A DNA stretch of 64,000 nucleotides from Enterocytospora artemiae (lineage: Eukaryota > Microsporidia): contig JASNGC010000001.1 of the NCBI GenBank assembly GCA_038659295.1, forward strand, positions 1-64,000, written 5' to 3'. Shown here one piece after another: positions 21,322 to 31,200 of this stretch; position 1 is the first letter of the stretch; every line of letters starts with the position of its first letter. A program made the translations under genes and the position numbers. The notes below the pieces were generated by a model. That model had not been told where the DNA came from and ran no database searches. It saw only the letters and a list, made by a program, of their open reading frames with translations.

Positions 21322-22368
21322 TTAAATTTCCTCTTCGTGACATACTACTCTTTTAATTGTAACATTACGCCCTGGATATTGTTGTTTAGTCGGTTCATAT
21401 CCAACATTAACGAGTGAATTTAATATACAAAGGCATGGGATGTATGTAACCAACACAACAGACAAGTTTTTCAAGAAGATTGCAAATGGATCATTACTTG
21501 GTGTTAAAAAAGGCAGATTATCTGTGATAAAACTTTTGTAAAGTCCAAACATACCAGATTTTACGCCAGCGAAGAACACCAGAATGACGAGAGCGAGTGA
21601 AGTCAAACTGAAGAGATTGATAGTGTCAGAATAGCAATAATGAATACAGATAATCAAAACAACAACAGCCGCGAAAACTATCCAGTGCTCTAGTTTCCAC
21701 TCTTCCCTTAAGCAGTTGGGTAGCATATCCCAAAAAGACAAGGCATGAATACTTGAATCCAAATTAATTTGCTGGCCACCAATATTACTACTCTTATTGG
21801 CATTATAACTATAACTAGATATCGGAATGGCTTTTGGATTACTGAAATCCTTACAAACTGCTTTACATCCAGACAAAATTTCCCCATTATTCTTATAGAA
21901 ATAATCCCTACACTTATCCGACTCAGGATCTGGAAGATTACCAAAATCACGATATTCCGCCTCGACTGTTGCAATGGAATTATCTCCACAGACTGGGATG
22001 TAACCAGGTAGAGGTTTCCCACTTTCAATAAGACCTTTAGCAGATATTGGAATCAAGCTTGGAATATTATACCCTTCACAAACTGGTTCACAATCAGATA
22101 AAATTTCCCCATTATTCTCATTGAAATGGTCTCTACATTTATCTGACTTCAAGCTTGGAAGCATTTCAAAAGCATGATTCTTTGCCTTGATTGTTGCGAC
22201 GTAACCATTTCCACAAACTGGTACAAAGATAAATGATGGGTCCTCACCCTTAACAGAATCATTAGCTGCGGGTAGTGCAATATTTGGAGTATCTTTCTCT
22301 GTAAATGTTGAGCTAGCCTCTGCAGCAAAACAAAAATTGCATACAATAATAAGATACTCTGCTAGCAT
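21322..22368 (-). CDS. Signal-peptide protein with two Cys modules and membrane helices
   Basis: 348 residues. The signal peptide is MLAEYLIIVCNFCFAAEAS. Next come two tandem modules of about 70 residues (roughly 47-112 and 124-184), each with the order PVCG, SDKCRD, NNGEILS(D/G)C, VC and P(I)S; four cysteines are conserved in each, suggesting paired disulfides. The family signature LPNCLREEWKLEHWIVF follows, then a chain of hydrophobic segments (about 226-243, 250-272, 305-325) likely to be membrane helices, and a short charged tail. It probably sits in a membrane with its Cys modules outside the cytosol. The paralogue at 17320 lacks the Cys modules. CCCC lies 7 bases before the ATG. Function is not recognised. 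Confidence 0.72.
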   Translation of the reverse strand: MLAEYLIIVCNFCFAAEASSTFTEKDTPNIALPAANDSVKGEDPSFIFVPVCGNGYVATIKAKNHAFEMLPSLKSDKCRDHFNENNGEILSDCEPVCEGYNIPSLIPISAKGLIESGKPLPGYIPVCGDNSIATVEAEYRDFGNLPDPESDKCRDYFYKNNGEILSGCKAVCKDFSNPKAIPISSYSYNANKSSNIGGQQINLDSSIHALSFWDMLPNCLREEWKLEHWIVFAAVVVLIICIHYCYSDTINLFSLTSLALVILVFFAGVKSGMFGLYKSFITDNLPFLTPSNDPFAIFLKNLSVVLVTYIPCLCILNSLVNVGYEPTKQQYPGRNVTIKRVVCHEEEI

Positions 22369-22705
22369 GTTTATTGGGGCTAATTCCTCTTTTATAAAAT
22401 TAAAGTCACAAATTTTGATGTTGATTCTTATGAGAAAATCAAGATATTGAAACTTTTCACCAAAGTATAAAATACTAGGATATTGAGTGGTATTTCTCTA
22501 GTTATTCAGTTTTCTGAACATCCATGTCTTTAAATGGAAAATCAATGAATTAAAAGGCTATTTTTGAAGAAACTTGGAATTATTAGAATAATATTTTGAA
22601 TCAATCACAAATATGTTGTAAGGATATTGGAAGTTTACAAAAATACTGTTATGGCTGTGATGAAAGGTAAAATGCCCATCACATATTATTTGTATGGTGA
22701 AGAAC
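22369..22705. other. Spacer between membrane gene and 5S rRNA gene
   Basis: The promoter side of the 22368 gene. The stretch TTTAATTTTATAAAAGAGGAATTAGCCCC just before its ATG (minus strand) resembles the corresponding regions of the 17320 and 19104 genes. The rest is AT-rich and shows no gene. Confidence 0.5.
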
Positions 22706-22710
22706 AAAAA
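22706..22710 (-). terminator. RNA polymerase III T-run terminator of 5S gene
   Basis: Five consecutive T on the minus strand directly at the 3' end of the 5S rRNA, the standard pol III stop. Confidence 0.75.
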
Positions 22711-22828
22711 CTACAGTACCATGTGTTCCCGAGTGATCTCTCAGCTAAGTACTTGCAATGGCTCGCACAGGCTTGACTTCCGAGTTCTGAAGGGATCGGG
22801 TATTTTACTGAGGATATGACCGTAGTTG
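22709..22828 (-). rRNA. 5S ribosomal RNA
   Basis: On the minus strand the sequence runs from CAACTACGGTCATATCC through ACCCGATCCCTTCAGAACTC, AAGTCAAGC and AGTACTTAGCTGAGAGATC to CATGGTACTGTAGT. This is the canonical 5S order: loop A CGGTCATA, the CCCGATCC...GAACTCGGAAGTTAAGC arm, and the internal control region. The terminal ACTAC and GTAGT pair to close helix I at about 22826 and 22710. Length is about 118-120 nt, followed by a T-run. It lies about 9 kb from the LSU-SSU unit, on the same strand. Confidence 0.9.
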
Positions 22829-23224
22829 GACTGGGTCAAATCACAGTACATGTGCTTACCAATGCACAACACAGAGTATTCTCTATACAAATGGCCCAAA
22901 CCCATTGAGTGGAATTTAAAGACAAATACGAATGGCTAGTTTGGTATAAACAAAACAGTATCTCCTATCGTATTGGCTAAGTATTCACAAGGATTAGCTA
23001 GAATCAAAAAATAAAACATGATTTTTGAAGAAGAAAGGTTTATTGAGATGTTAGACATGTGTGATTGTTAACTCACTACCACCATTTTGTTCATAGTACC
23101 ATTTTTAATTACTAATTTACGCATTGGTGTAATTGTTATGTTTAATACCAATAATTCATCAATGTCTTAGAAAGTAATATTAAGGGAAAGGGAGTAATGA
23201 TATGGGGCAATAGCACCAATACCC
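22829..23224. other. Spacer between 5S gene and LRR copy B
   Basis: No gene. The first part is the 5S upstream flank duplicated at 16770-16960. The last 120 bases are the LRR copy B promoter, matching that of copy A and ending ACCC directly before ATG 23225. Confidence 0.6.
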
Positions 23225-26050
23225 ATGAGATACAGTTATCAACTGTTCTAAAGCTTGTTGTTCTTGGGTCAAGTACTTTCAAGAATATCGATAGATCAGA
23301 TAGCAGAGATATTTGGTACAGAAGAATATAGAAATATTGAAGAAACAATTCTCAATCCAATATTTGGATTTATTTATTTGATGAATTGTGCTCCCAACTT
23401 ATGAAGATACAATCCAGAAATTAAAGTTACATATAAAGATGGCAGAAGAAACTTTGGAGAAGATAAAAGTAGTGATAGTATTACAAGTCTTATGATATAT
23501 TTATTCCCATCTCCAACAGGCATATTATGTCCAGTTAGAACTATGGAAAGTAATTTTGGATATCGCTATTTTCTCGAAATCATCGATGACAAGACTAAAG
23601 AAACTAGGTGTAATGAAGGCATAGAAGTGATGGCAGATATATTCGTCAGTATTTTTACAGAAGATAAAGCAAACGTAGCCAAATTAACAAAAAAATCTGA
23701 GGGAGGCGAAGGAAGCGAAATTAGACGTACGGTTAATAGAATAATAAACAATTTCAAGATAGAATCGAAATCGAAATTGTTCAAAGACAAGGACAAAGAA
23801 CTCAAACACCTCTTGATTCATGGATTTATGATTGAAGTATTAGATTCCAAAGAAGATCTAGAGTTATATCTTACTACAATATTAGAGAAAATTAAAGAAA
23901 AATCATGTAAAATAGACAGATATAATATGGGTAATGATTTCACAGAAATATTTGGAGAGTTTTATAAGAGTATTAACTCGTCATTCCCATATTCCAGGGT
24001 GAATAAACCAGTTTCGAATGCTTCAGTTCCAGTATACACAAGAGATGGTAATACATTTGGAACTAAAATATTCTCGGATTGTGTTGAGATGGCACTGCTT
24101 CACCTTTTTAACTGCTTGTTCTGGGATGTCGACAGAAAACGCTATTCACTAGAACATCTAAAATTAGATGAAGAATCACCACTGATGAAATTCTACGAAA
24201 CGGTTGGTTTTCAACGGTTCACAATCATAAGTAATACAAGAAAGGAATGGTCTCGGGTGGTATAGGATTTGGGAAGTTCTACATCTACTAAAAGAAGTAA
24301 ATATTCAATAGGTAAGATTGTATATGTGAAGGAGGATGTGAAAAATGAAATAGATACAAGACTGATAAATATGATGAATGTAATTATGATGGTTGCACTA
24401 GTACCTTCGACAAATAAGGATATAAGGAAATTTTTGAAGGACACTAGTATGAATCAGGATAATATAAAAGATAGGCTTAAAGAATTGGTTGATAAGTTAA
24501 AACATCCTAATTGTAAAGTTGAATTCACATTCAAATCAATTGAAGAATTTGTATGGGTGAATGAGAATAGAACAGATTTTGGCGGGAGTATAATATTGAC
24601 ATTTGGAAATATAATTAACTCGAAAGAAGTCAAAATGGAGTTAAAAATTGATAGTGGACATTCTGCGATGCACTTTATCTCAGATACAATTCAAGAAGAT
24701 GAATTATCAGAATTAGTTGATAAACTTAAATTCGATAGATACAATGGGAATGCAACACCACCACTTCCTATTTCATTGACTATGAAGTATTTGATGCTCT
24801 GTAATAAGGAATTCAACTTTAACATACCCGACGATTTCTTCACTAATGTGTACAATAGAATGATCAACAACAATGAAGAGAAGGTAGAAGTACTGTCATA
24901 CTTGTTTGAACAGAAGGATAGAGAATTTAAAAAACGTTCGGATAAAATTACAAGCCAAATACTAGATACAGTAGAGTTAACGGACGCAGCCACATGGAGG
25001 ATGTTCTCACCATTTTTACCCGATAATATACCATATATAGGATATAATATATTTCACGTGTTTATAGAAGCATGTAAGTTAGAGTCCAATGCTTTGAAAG
25101 AGTACTGGGGGAATGAAATATCCAAACTTAATTCAATTGACCTAACCATGTCATATGATTATAGTGATACAGTTGATGAAGTATTAAAGTACATATCTTA
25201 TGATTCATTTGAAGTATCGAATATTTCAATAACCAAGGATATAGAGACATTACCTGTAGTGAAATTGCTTAGGAACGTTAGAAAGTTAAATCATTTGGAG
25301 TTATCTGTAGGCAAAGATTTAAATGAAACAAATTTAAATTGCATTGCAGAGTCGCTGAAGAATATTTCACCAAAACATCTTAAACTAAAAATTTATCCAT
25401 TATTTGATAATGAGACAAACCTATTTATTCGAATATTGGAGAATTGTCGGAATCTTGAGTCATTTGATATCAGTGATAATAGTATTGATGGTATAGTTTA
25501 TTCTATTTGGAACAATTGTTTAAAGCCATAGGAGAAATGAAATTACTGAAAAAGTTAGATATTAGCTATAATATATTGAGATTTGAAGGAACTAAAGCAT
25601 TTTCTAAATCAATAACAAAACTAAATATTGAAAGCTTAAACTATCGTGTAAATATGCTTAATGAAGGTGAGGCAGCATCACTTTTTTCAGAATTATTGTC
25701 AAAGATGCCAGAGTTAAAAATACTCTACTTGGATGACAATGGATTGACCTCAGACCATATGTTATCTATCATGGGTGGTGACAAGTTGTTGCAGAGTAGT
25801 CACATAGAAGAATCTGCATATGAGAAAGATCACACCATACTACCTTGGAACAAAATGGAATTTTTAAGTTTATGAAGCATCATGCTGTATCATAGAAAAA
25901 GTTGAAGAAACGTTGGAATGGTTTCCCAATTTAAAAAGTTTAGGTCTGGCGGGAAGTCATATGAACAAGATGAGTCTTATAAAACTCTTTAATTTAATAC
26001 GTAAACATGAAAAGTTAACTGATATAAAGATTGGAAGATGCTACTTTGGT
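23225..26050 (+). pseudogene. LRR-family gene, decayed copy B
   Basis: The ancestral frame begins at ATG 23225 (MRYSYQLF) after ACCC. The frame is interrupted by TAA at 23249, where copy A has Tyr, by TGA at 23402, where copy A has Arg, and by TAG at 24263. Long open pieces remain: 23492-24262, then 24269-25528 in the same frame. A frameshift near 25510-25530 moves to a third piece ending at 25875, and another shift near 25880 leads to a last piece. The first half is helical and unfamiliar. From about 25250 on, leucine-rich repeats are clear (LNHLELSV, NLESFDISDN, LLKKLDISYN, LKILYLDDNG, NLKSLGLAGS). The intact ancestor would have been about 940 residues. LRR families are common in microsporidian subtelomeres. 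The number of disabling changes makes a working protein unlikely. Confidence 0.85.
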
Positions 26051-26084
26051 AGTCAATTATGTAATGAAGAATTTATTGATGACA

Positions 26085-26520
26085 GTTTTAGAACAGAATC
26101 ACTTGATATTTCATCCACTACAATTCTCTTTTTCTTGAAGATGAAAGAAAATCAGTGCTTGGTGTTAGGAAACATTTCAGAGTATGATAATTCATCAAAG
26201 TTGAACCATGTAGGGTTCAATACTTCTCGATCTCTTGTAGAACACCTTCTCATTTCTTTCCAATAAATAATTGTATGCATAGATCTCCATTCTCTATCTT
26301 GACCATAAATGTCCCAATATCGATAAGTTTCTCATACAATATGCCAGATTCCTCAAGAAGCTCTCCCTTTGCACATTCAAGAATCGTCTCGCCAAGATCT
26401 TTCTTTCCCTGTATGAATTCCAGAGTCTAGCTCCGATCTTCCTACTTTTCCTTGCCAAGAGAAACTCATCTCCATATCTCAATATAATCAGTGAGTCATT
26501 TTTATAGGTTCGAGTAATTT
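26085..26520 (-). pseudogene. Decayed MTH1-type Nudix hydrolase gene
   Basis: Minus-strand pieces in different frames together match the 8-oxo-dGTPase (MTH1/NUDT1) pattern. First comes YGDEFLLARKSRKIGARLWN, then after a one-base shift a Nudix box beginning GKKDLGETILECA and ending ELLEESGI, with the catalytic Arg replaced by Gly. Then FMVKIENGDL, and after a TGA and another shift NPTWFNFDELSYSEMFP, equivalent to the PQWF...MWPDD end of MTH1. The final conserved Trp codon is TGA (around 26153). MTH1 normally cleans oxidised nucleotides from the dNTP pool. This copy cannot work. It overlaps the apparent end of LRR copy B on the other strand, so the last open frame there (after about 26050) is a shadow. 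Confidence 0.78.
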
Positions 26521-26944
26521 TTTCAATATATCGTGCTCTAGATCACTTTATCTTAAAACACCCCCCCCCTTCCCTTATTAGATACACCACAGTAATAAAG
26601 TCAGAGATTACATCAAGAAATGTCGAGACGACCGAGTACTGTACAGAATATAAAGGCTATATTACTTCTATGAGTAGACCAAGAACAAGTGATTATGGAC
26701 AAAAGTATTATAAAAAATTAACTTGTAATAGTAAAAATAAGCATATACAGTTCTATATTTTCATAATAATTATTCTAATACAGTAAAATGCACAGTCATT
26801 ATTAAATATCAGTGATATTCTGATGTCGTTTATTTCGTATTTATCCTATTGTAATTGATAGATCTAGTATCACTGCTAATATATTATAAAGAGATAATAA
26901 TTCTATCATTATTCATAATGTTTAGTCATATTCTAAACAATTCT
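26521..26944. other. AT-rich spacer with a poly-C tract
   Basis: Contains a run of nine C near 26560 and otherwise unremarkable AT-rich DNA. No gene seen. Confidence 0.45.
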
Positions 26945-27235
26945 ATTTGTCTTTTTTCATAAAGAATACTACAGTATGTGCGAATGCCAATAATGACGAT
27001 GATCCGTTAAAAACATTCACAAGCATCAAGTTACCAGATGACATGATAACTTCTATCAAATTTTACTCATCCGTCTTCAGAACATCTTCACTAGGTACAG
27101 AGAGATATTAACGAATTAGAAACTGTTTGTAGTAAATAGTTAAATTTTGGCTAATCCCACCAAAACACAAGATCATTTCTGGATAAAATTTCTCTTAAGA
27201 GTCTTATTCTAAAAACAGCTAGTTTATATATTGTA
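26945..27235 (+). pseudogene. Gene relic, pair of 18355-18635
   Basis: Aligns over its whole length with 18355-18635 in the same orientation, with matching stops and indels in part. A translated piece reads NTTVCANANN, then LKTFTSIKLPDDM. The family is unknown. Confidence 0.55.
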
Positions 27236-28299
27236 CTTGATAAATACAGCATAAAATATCCCAACAATACCTTGATTAAGAAGAACCTACAAATAGTTAA
27301 TTATTACAGTAACATCAAGAATTTATTTGTCCATATCCATCTGTAACCAATTCCTCATTTTAATGCCAAATAGCTTCAAACAACATATCAATAGGTTATA
27401 ATATCAACATATACCTCTTACTTTTGAGCTTCTCCAACAATTTCTCGGTTTCTTGATTCATTAATTTAAAATCATTACGAGAAAATTTAAATTCCTTCAA
27501 ATTGGAAACTTTTAAAATCGATTAGAGTATTATATACCGATCGAAATTATCCGACTCTGTATTATTCACACATATATCTGTTGGTTATTCCTACAACTTG
27601 AATGCTATTGCAAATTGTTGAGTTACTTCTGCTCTTGTGGTTATTTTTCATCCAATTCCTATCATGATAGATTTAGTTACTTGATCAACTGTTTTTCTGA
27701 TATTATTGGTAAAACTTTTAAATGTAGACCATTTACTCTCAAATCTATACTATTTAATTCCATTATAAATAGAGGTAATATCTATTGTATAACAATTTTC
27801 TATACTTAGTGCATTTAATCAGGGCTATATTTGTTAATATATTTTAACAATTATTTGCTCTATATTAGAGTTTAGATTACAAATAAAATATTAGTAACAT
27901 TAATTATTTATTAAATTTATATTTTTAGAACCATATACTATCTTTTTCCTTAAACTATATGTATTTTTTGTATTATGGATAATAAATCTTAAATTAAGTT
28001 TATAGTCCCTTAGTGTATATGATTTTTAATAGTTAGTTATAATTAAAAATATTACCATATAATTAACACACAAAACAGTCATATAAAGGGATATTACGGT
28101 TTATTTTGTATTATAAAATAATTCAATAAGTTTATCCAAAATTGCATTCAGAGAAATAGATAAAAATATTAAGGTCAATAGAAATTTGTGGATAATGCTA
28201 TAAGTACATCATATTTATTTATATAATATTTTTATACTTATTACCATAGAGTAATGCCTTATCAAACCAAAAAGAGCATAAATAATAATGAAACTTTAT
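27236..28299. other. AT-rich region with faint LRR-like remains
   Basis: Minus-strand 27530-27400 translates to a short leucine-rich piece (VSNLKEFKFSRNDF, then a Glu/Lys-rich helix) that may be another LRR relic. The rest is AT-rich with no supported gene. It forms the boundary between subtelomeric material and the conserved gene core. Confidence 0.4.
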
Positions 28300-31200
28300 T
28301 TATTGGCCATTACTAATTATTTTGTTTATCACTGAATCAACCAAGTTATTTTGAACAAATTCGAGTATTTTAAATTCATTTTCATTAACTCCAACTGAAT
28401 CTTTAGAATATCTGCAAGAACATAATATTTCACTTCCGGAACTGTAATGTTTTGATTCATTGTGAAAATCAATCTCTCCTGTATGTAAAGTTGATGGGGC
28501 TTCACACAATTTACAGAAATAGTTACTTATATTGGTAGTTGTTGATCGTTCTTTTAATCCGGAAATCCTACACATTCTATATGTTGCTTGGTTGAGTGCA
28601 TTGGATCCCATTAGGTATTCATAAATCTTTCTAACTTCAGAATTATTAACAAATTCATAACAAAATTTATAAATCATTTTACTCAGTGGTCCATTTAAAC
28701 CCTCTGATTCAAATACATTAGATATGCTTTCTGGGAGTTCAAACTTAATCTCTTCTAAAAACTCATCATTCAGTTTGGATTTAAATTCTTGTATATCGTT
28801 TTCAATGTTTAAATTATTAAGAATAGAATTGGAACTATCAATGCCGAATGGCTCTGATATCCCACAATGCTTATCATTTGTCTTACTTCTTTCTTTCAAT
28901 ACATCACATTTATCGTTACTATAGCACAAACTAGTATCAGAAATTTCATTATAATAAACATTTCCATTGCAGGTATTAATAAATATGTTGTTGGCATTCT
29001 TGGGCTTAATATTAAATAGAAGATGAAAACATACTTGTACACCATATGTGTTGATTACATTCTTCCTAACTTCAAAATATTCCTTTGAATTGGAATTTAT
29101 GCTTAAAAGCTTCAGTCTTAGATTATTTTCCTTTGATAAAGAGTCATCTATCAAGATATCATCTATTTCATGTATTTTAATATCAAAATGCTGTTGTACA
29201 AATTTGCCTGGGATTCCCATAACAGAGCATATTAGTTCAGAGCATATTTTTAATTTTTTGAAATCCTTAAAAATATTATATGAGGATTTCGAAATATTGT
29301 CTTTACTTAGCTTAATAGCTTCTAATTGTCTTTTTCTTCTTTCTAATTCTTCATTGAAATAAATCTTCACGGCATTTCCATCAACAAGTCGAACTGTGAA
29401 TATATAATTTGATTTTTCAAATTCATTTGCAAAATCGTGAATGGCGTACATCATTCTATTCTCATCATATGTTTCCTTCAAAACATGGAATTCTCCAGGA
29501 AGAACAATAGGCTCAGAAAATACATGAATAATTCTGGGATTTATGTTTTGTAAATGTTTAAACTCTCTTTTGCACTGGAAACAGTCAATGTCTGTTAGTA
29601 TATCACACTTGAGCTGATTAATAATCCGATAGAATACTTCTAAAGATTGTTGAGCCTTTATATACATTGGACTACGCTTAATGACTAAATCTGCAGTTTC
29701 ATAGTCTAATAATGGGATAAAATAAATCAATTTCTCCATACAAATCTTTTCAATTAACTCAAAATCACCTCTTCTAATATAGTCTAGCACATATATCCTT
29801 GATTCGCTGATATTTGTTTCATTAATCAGATCAATCAATTTCAAGGAAATAAAATGGTCATCAGAAAGTATAGTTAATCTGTGCAATTCTTCTTTCTTAT
29901 GCTCCATTGTCACACAAAGATTTCTTGTAAGTTTTTCAAAATGTAAATCAGTGAACTCATCAAACATTTCTTTTTGTGACGTATTACCTGGATAATTATT
30001 ATTTCCCAGTCTTCGTTTTGACTGATAAGCCCAGTAATATAGCTTACTTTTATCCTCATTAGAATATCTGTTGATGTTAATACTTCCAATGAGTTGTAAA
30101 ATTTTGCTGTATTCCCCAGTTCTATATAAACATTCAATATCGAGAATAAACTTGTAATAATTCTGCTGTAGTTCAATTGTCTGGAGATTGTTGATTTCAT
30201 TCAAAATGTATTGAGCTTGTTGATACAACTGATTTCTCATTAAATATTCAGCGAATAGACAATTCAGCTTACAGCTTAATGAGCTTATCTTCTTCTTGTC
30301 ATGCTCAGGAACAATCTGCATTGCTCTATCAAAAATAAATAATCTCCATTTCATAAAAATCAAAAATCCTGAAACATTCTCAAAAAGATTTTGTGAAATA
30401 ATATTAGGACTTCTGTTCATCCATATCTTCAGACGACCATATATAGACTCCCTGAACTCAGATGACACAATTCTTAGTGATTCATTAATCTCTCCTACAA
30501 TCCCCAAGTATAATATAATATTTTCTAGGGAAGGGCACTTAGGCAAATATTGAATGAATGTACAAGTAATTAAAAAATTGTCACATAGGGATTTCATACC
30601 CTGTATTGATGATGCATCAGGTCTCTTATACAGCTTATCTGATGTCCCAAACAATAAGGTAATAATATTCAAAAATTTTCTATTAATCTCATCAATTCTT
30701 CTTTCAAATATTGGAGGTGATTCGCTAATAAAAGTTGCTATGATACGGTTTTTTTCTGCATAAAATCTATCCGATTGACATTGAATAAAGCACAAATTCT
30801 TAAAATAATAAGTGTCATCCAATTCCTTCCCATTTGAATTATTTTTTATATCAATCTGACTTCTATTCTTTATGAGACACTTTGTTGAAGTGATATCATT
30901 TAATTTTTCTGCTACAGCACAATTTTGAACATATATATGGTTGTTATCCTCAGAATTGTTGTAATATTCTTGCAGATTACCAATATATCCATCAACTTGG
31001 AGTGTTCTTTCACAAAGAATACCAATAATATTCCTGTATATTGTTTGAATCAATCTTATATCACTTTTCTTGTAACTTATTCTTCTGTCGATTATTTTTC
31101 CTATAAGAATACGACAATAATTATATGCTATGTTATATTCTTCCATTATCATTAATTTTGCTAGGATTCTAATCTCTGCAACACCTACGAAAACATTTTG

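Larger units (their letters stand above)
21322..26050. repeat. Right arm of a large inverted duplication
   Basis: Mirror of 14160-17757: membrane gene (minus), intact 5S rRNA (minus), LRR-family pseudogene (plus). This arm keeps more: the membrane gene is twice as long, the 5S gene is complete and the LRR region extends through the leucine-rich repeats. Confidence 0.8.

Noticed and set aside
23142..23348. Minus-strand 68-codon frame over the LRR copy B promoter
   Set aside because: It overlaps conserved promoter and N-terminal coding sequence shared with copy A and has no independent support.
26050..26266. Apparent C-terminal extension of the last LRR frame
   Set aside because: The same bases encode, on the minus strand, the recognisable C-terminal part of an MTH1-like Nudix pseudogene, so the plus-strand frame there is a shadow.
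26470..26530. GGTTCGAGT resembling a tRNA T-loop
   Set aside because: No acceptor stem, anticodon arm or D-arm can be built around it; it lies inside the Nudix pseudogene leader. No tRNA gene was found in the window by eye.
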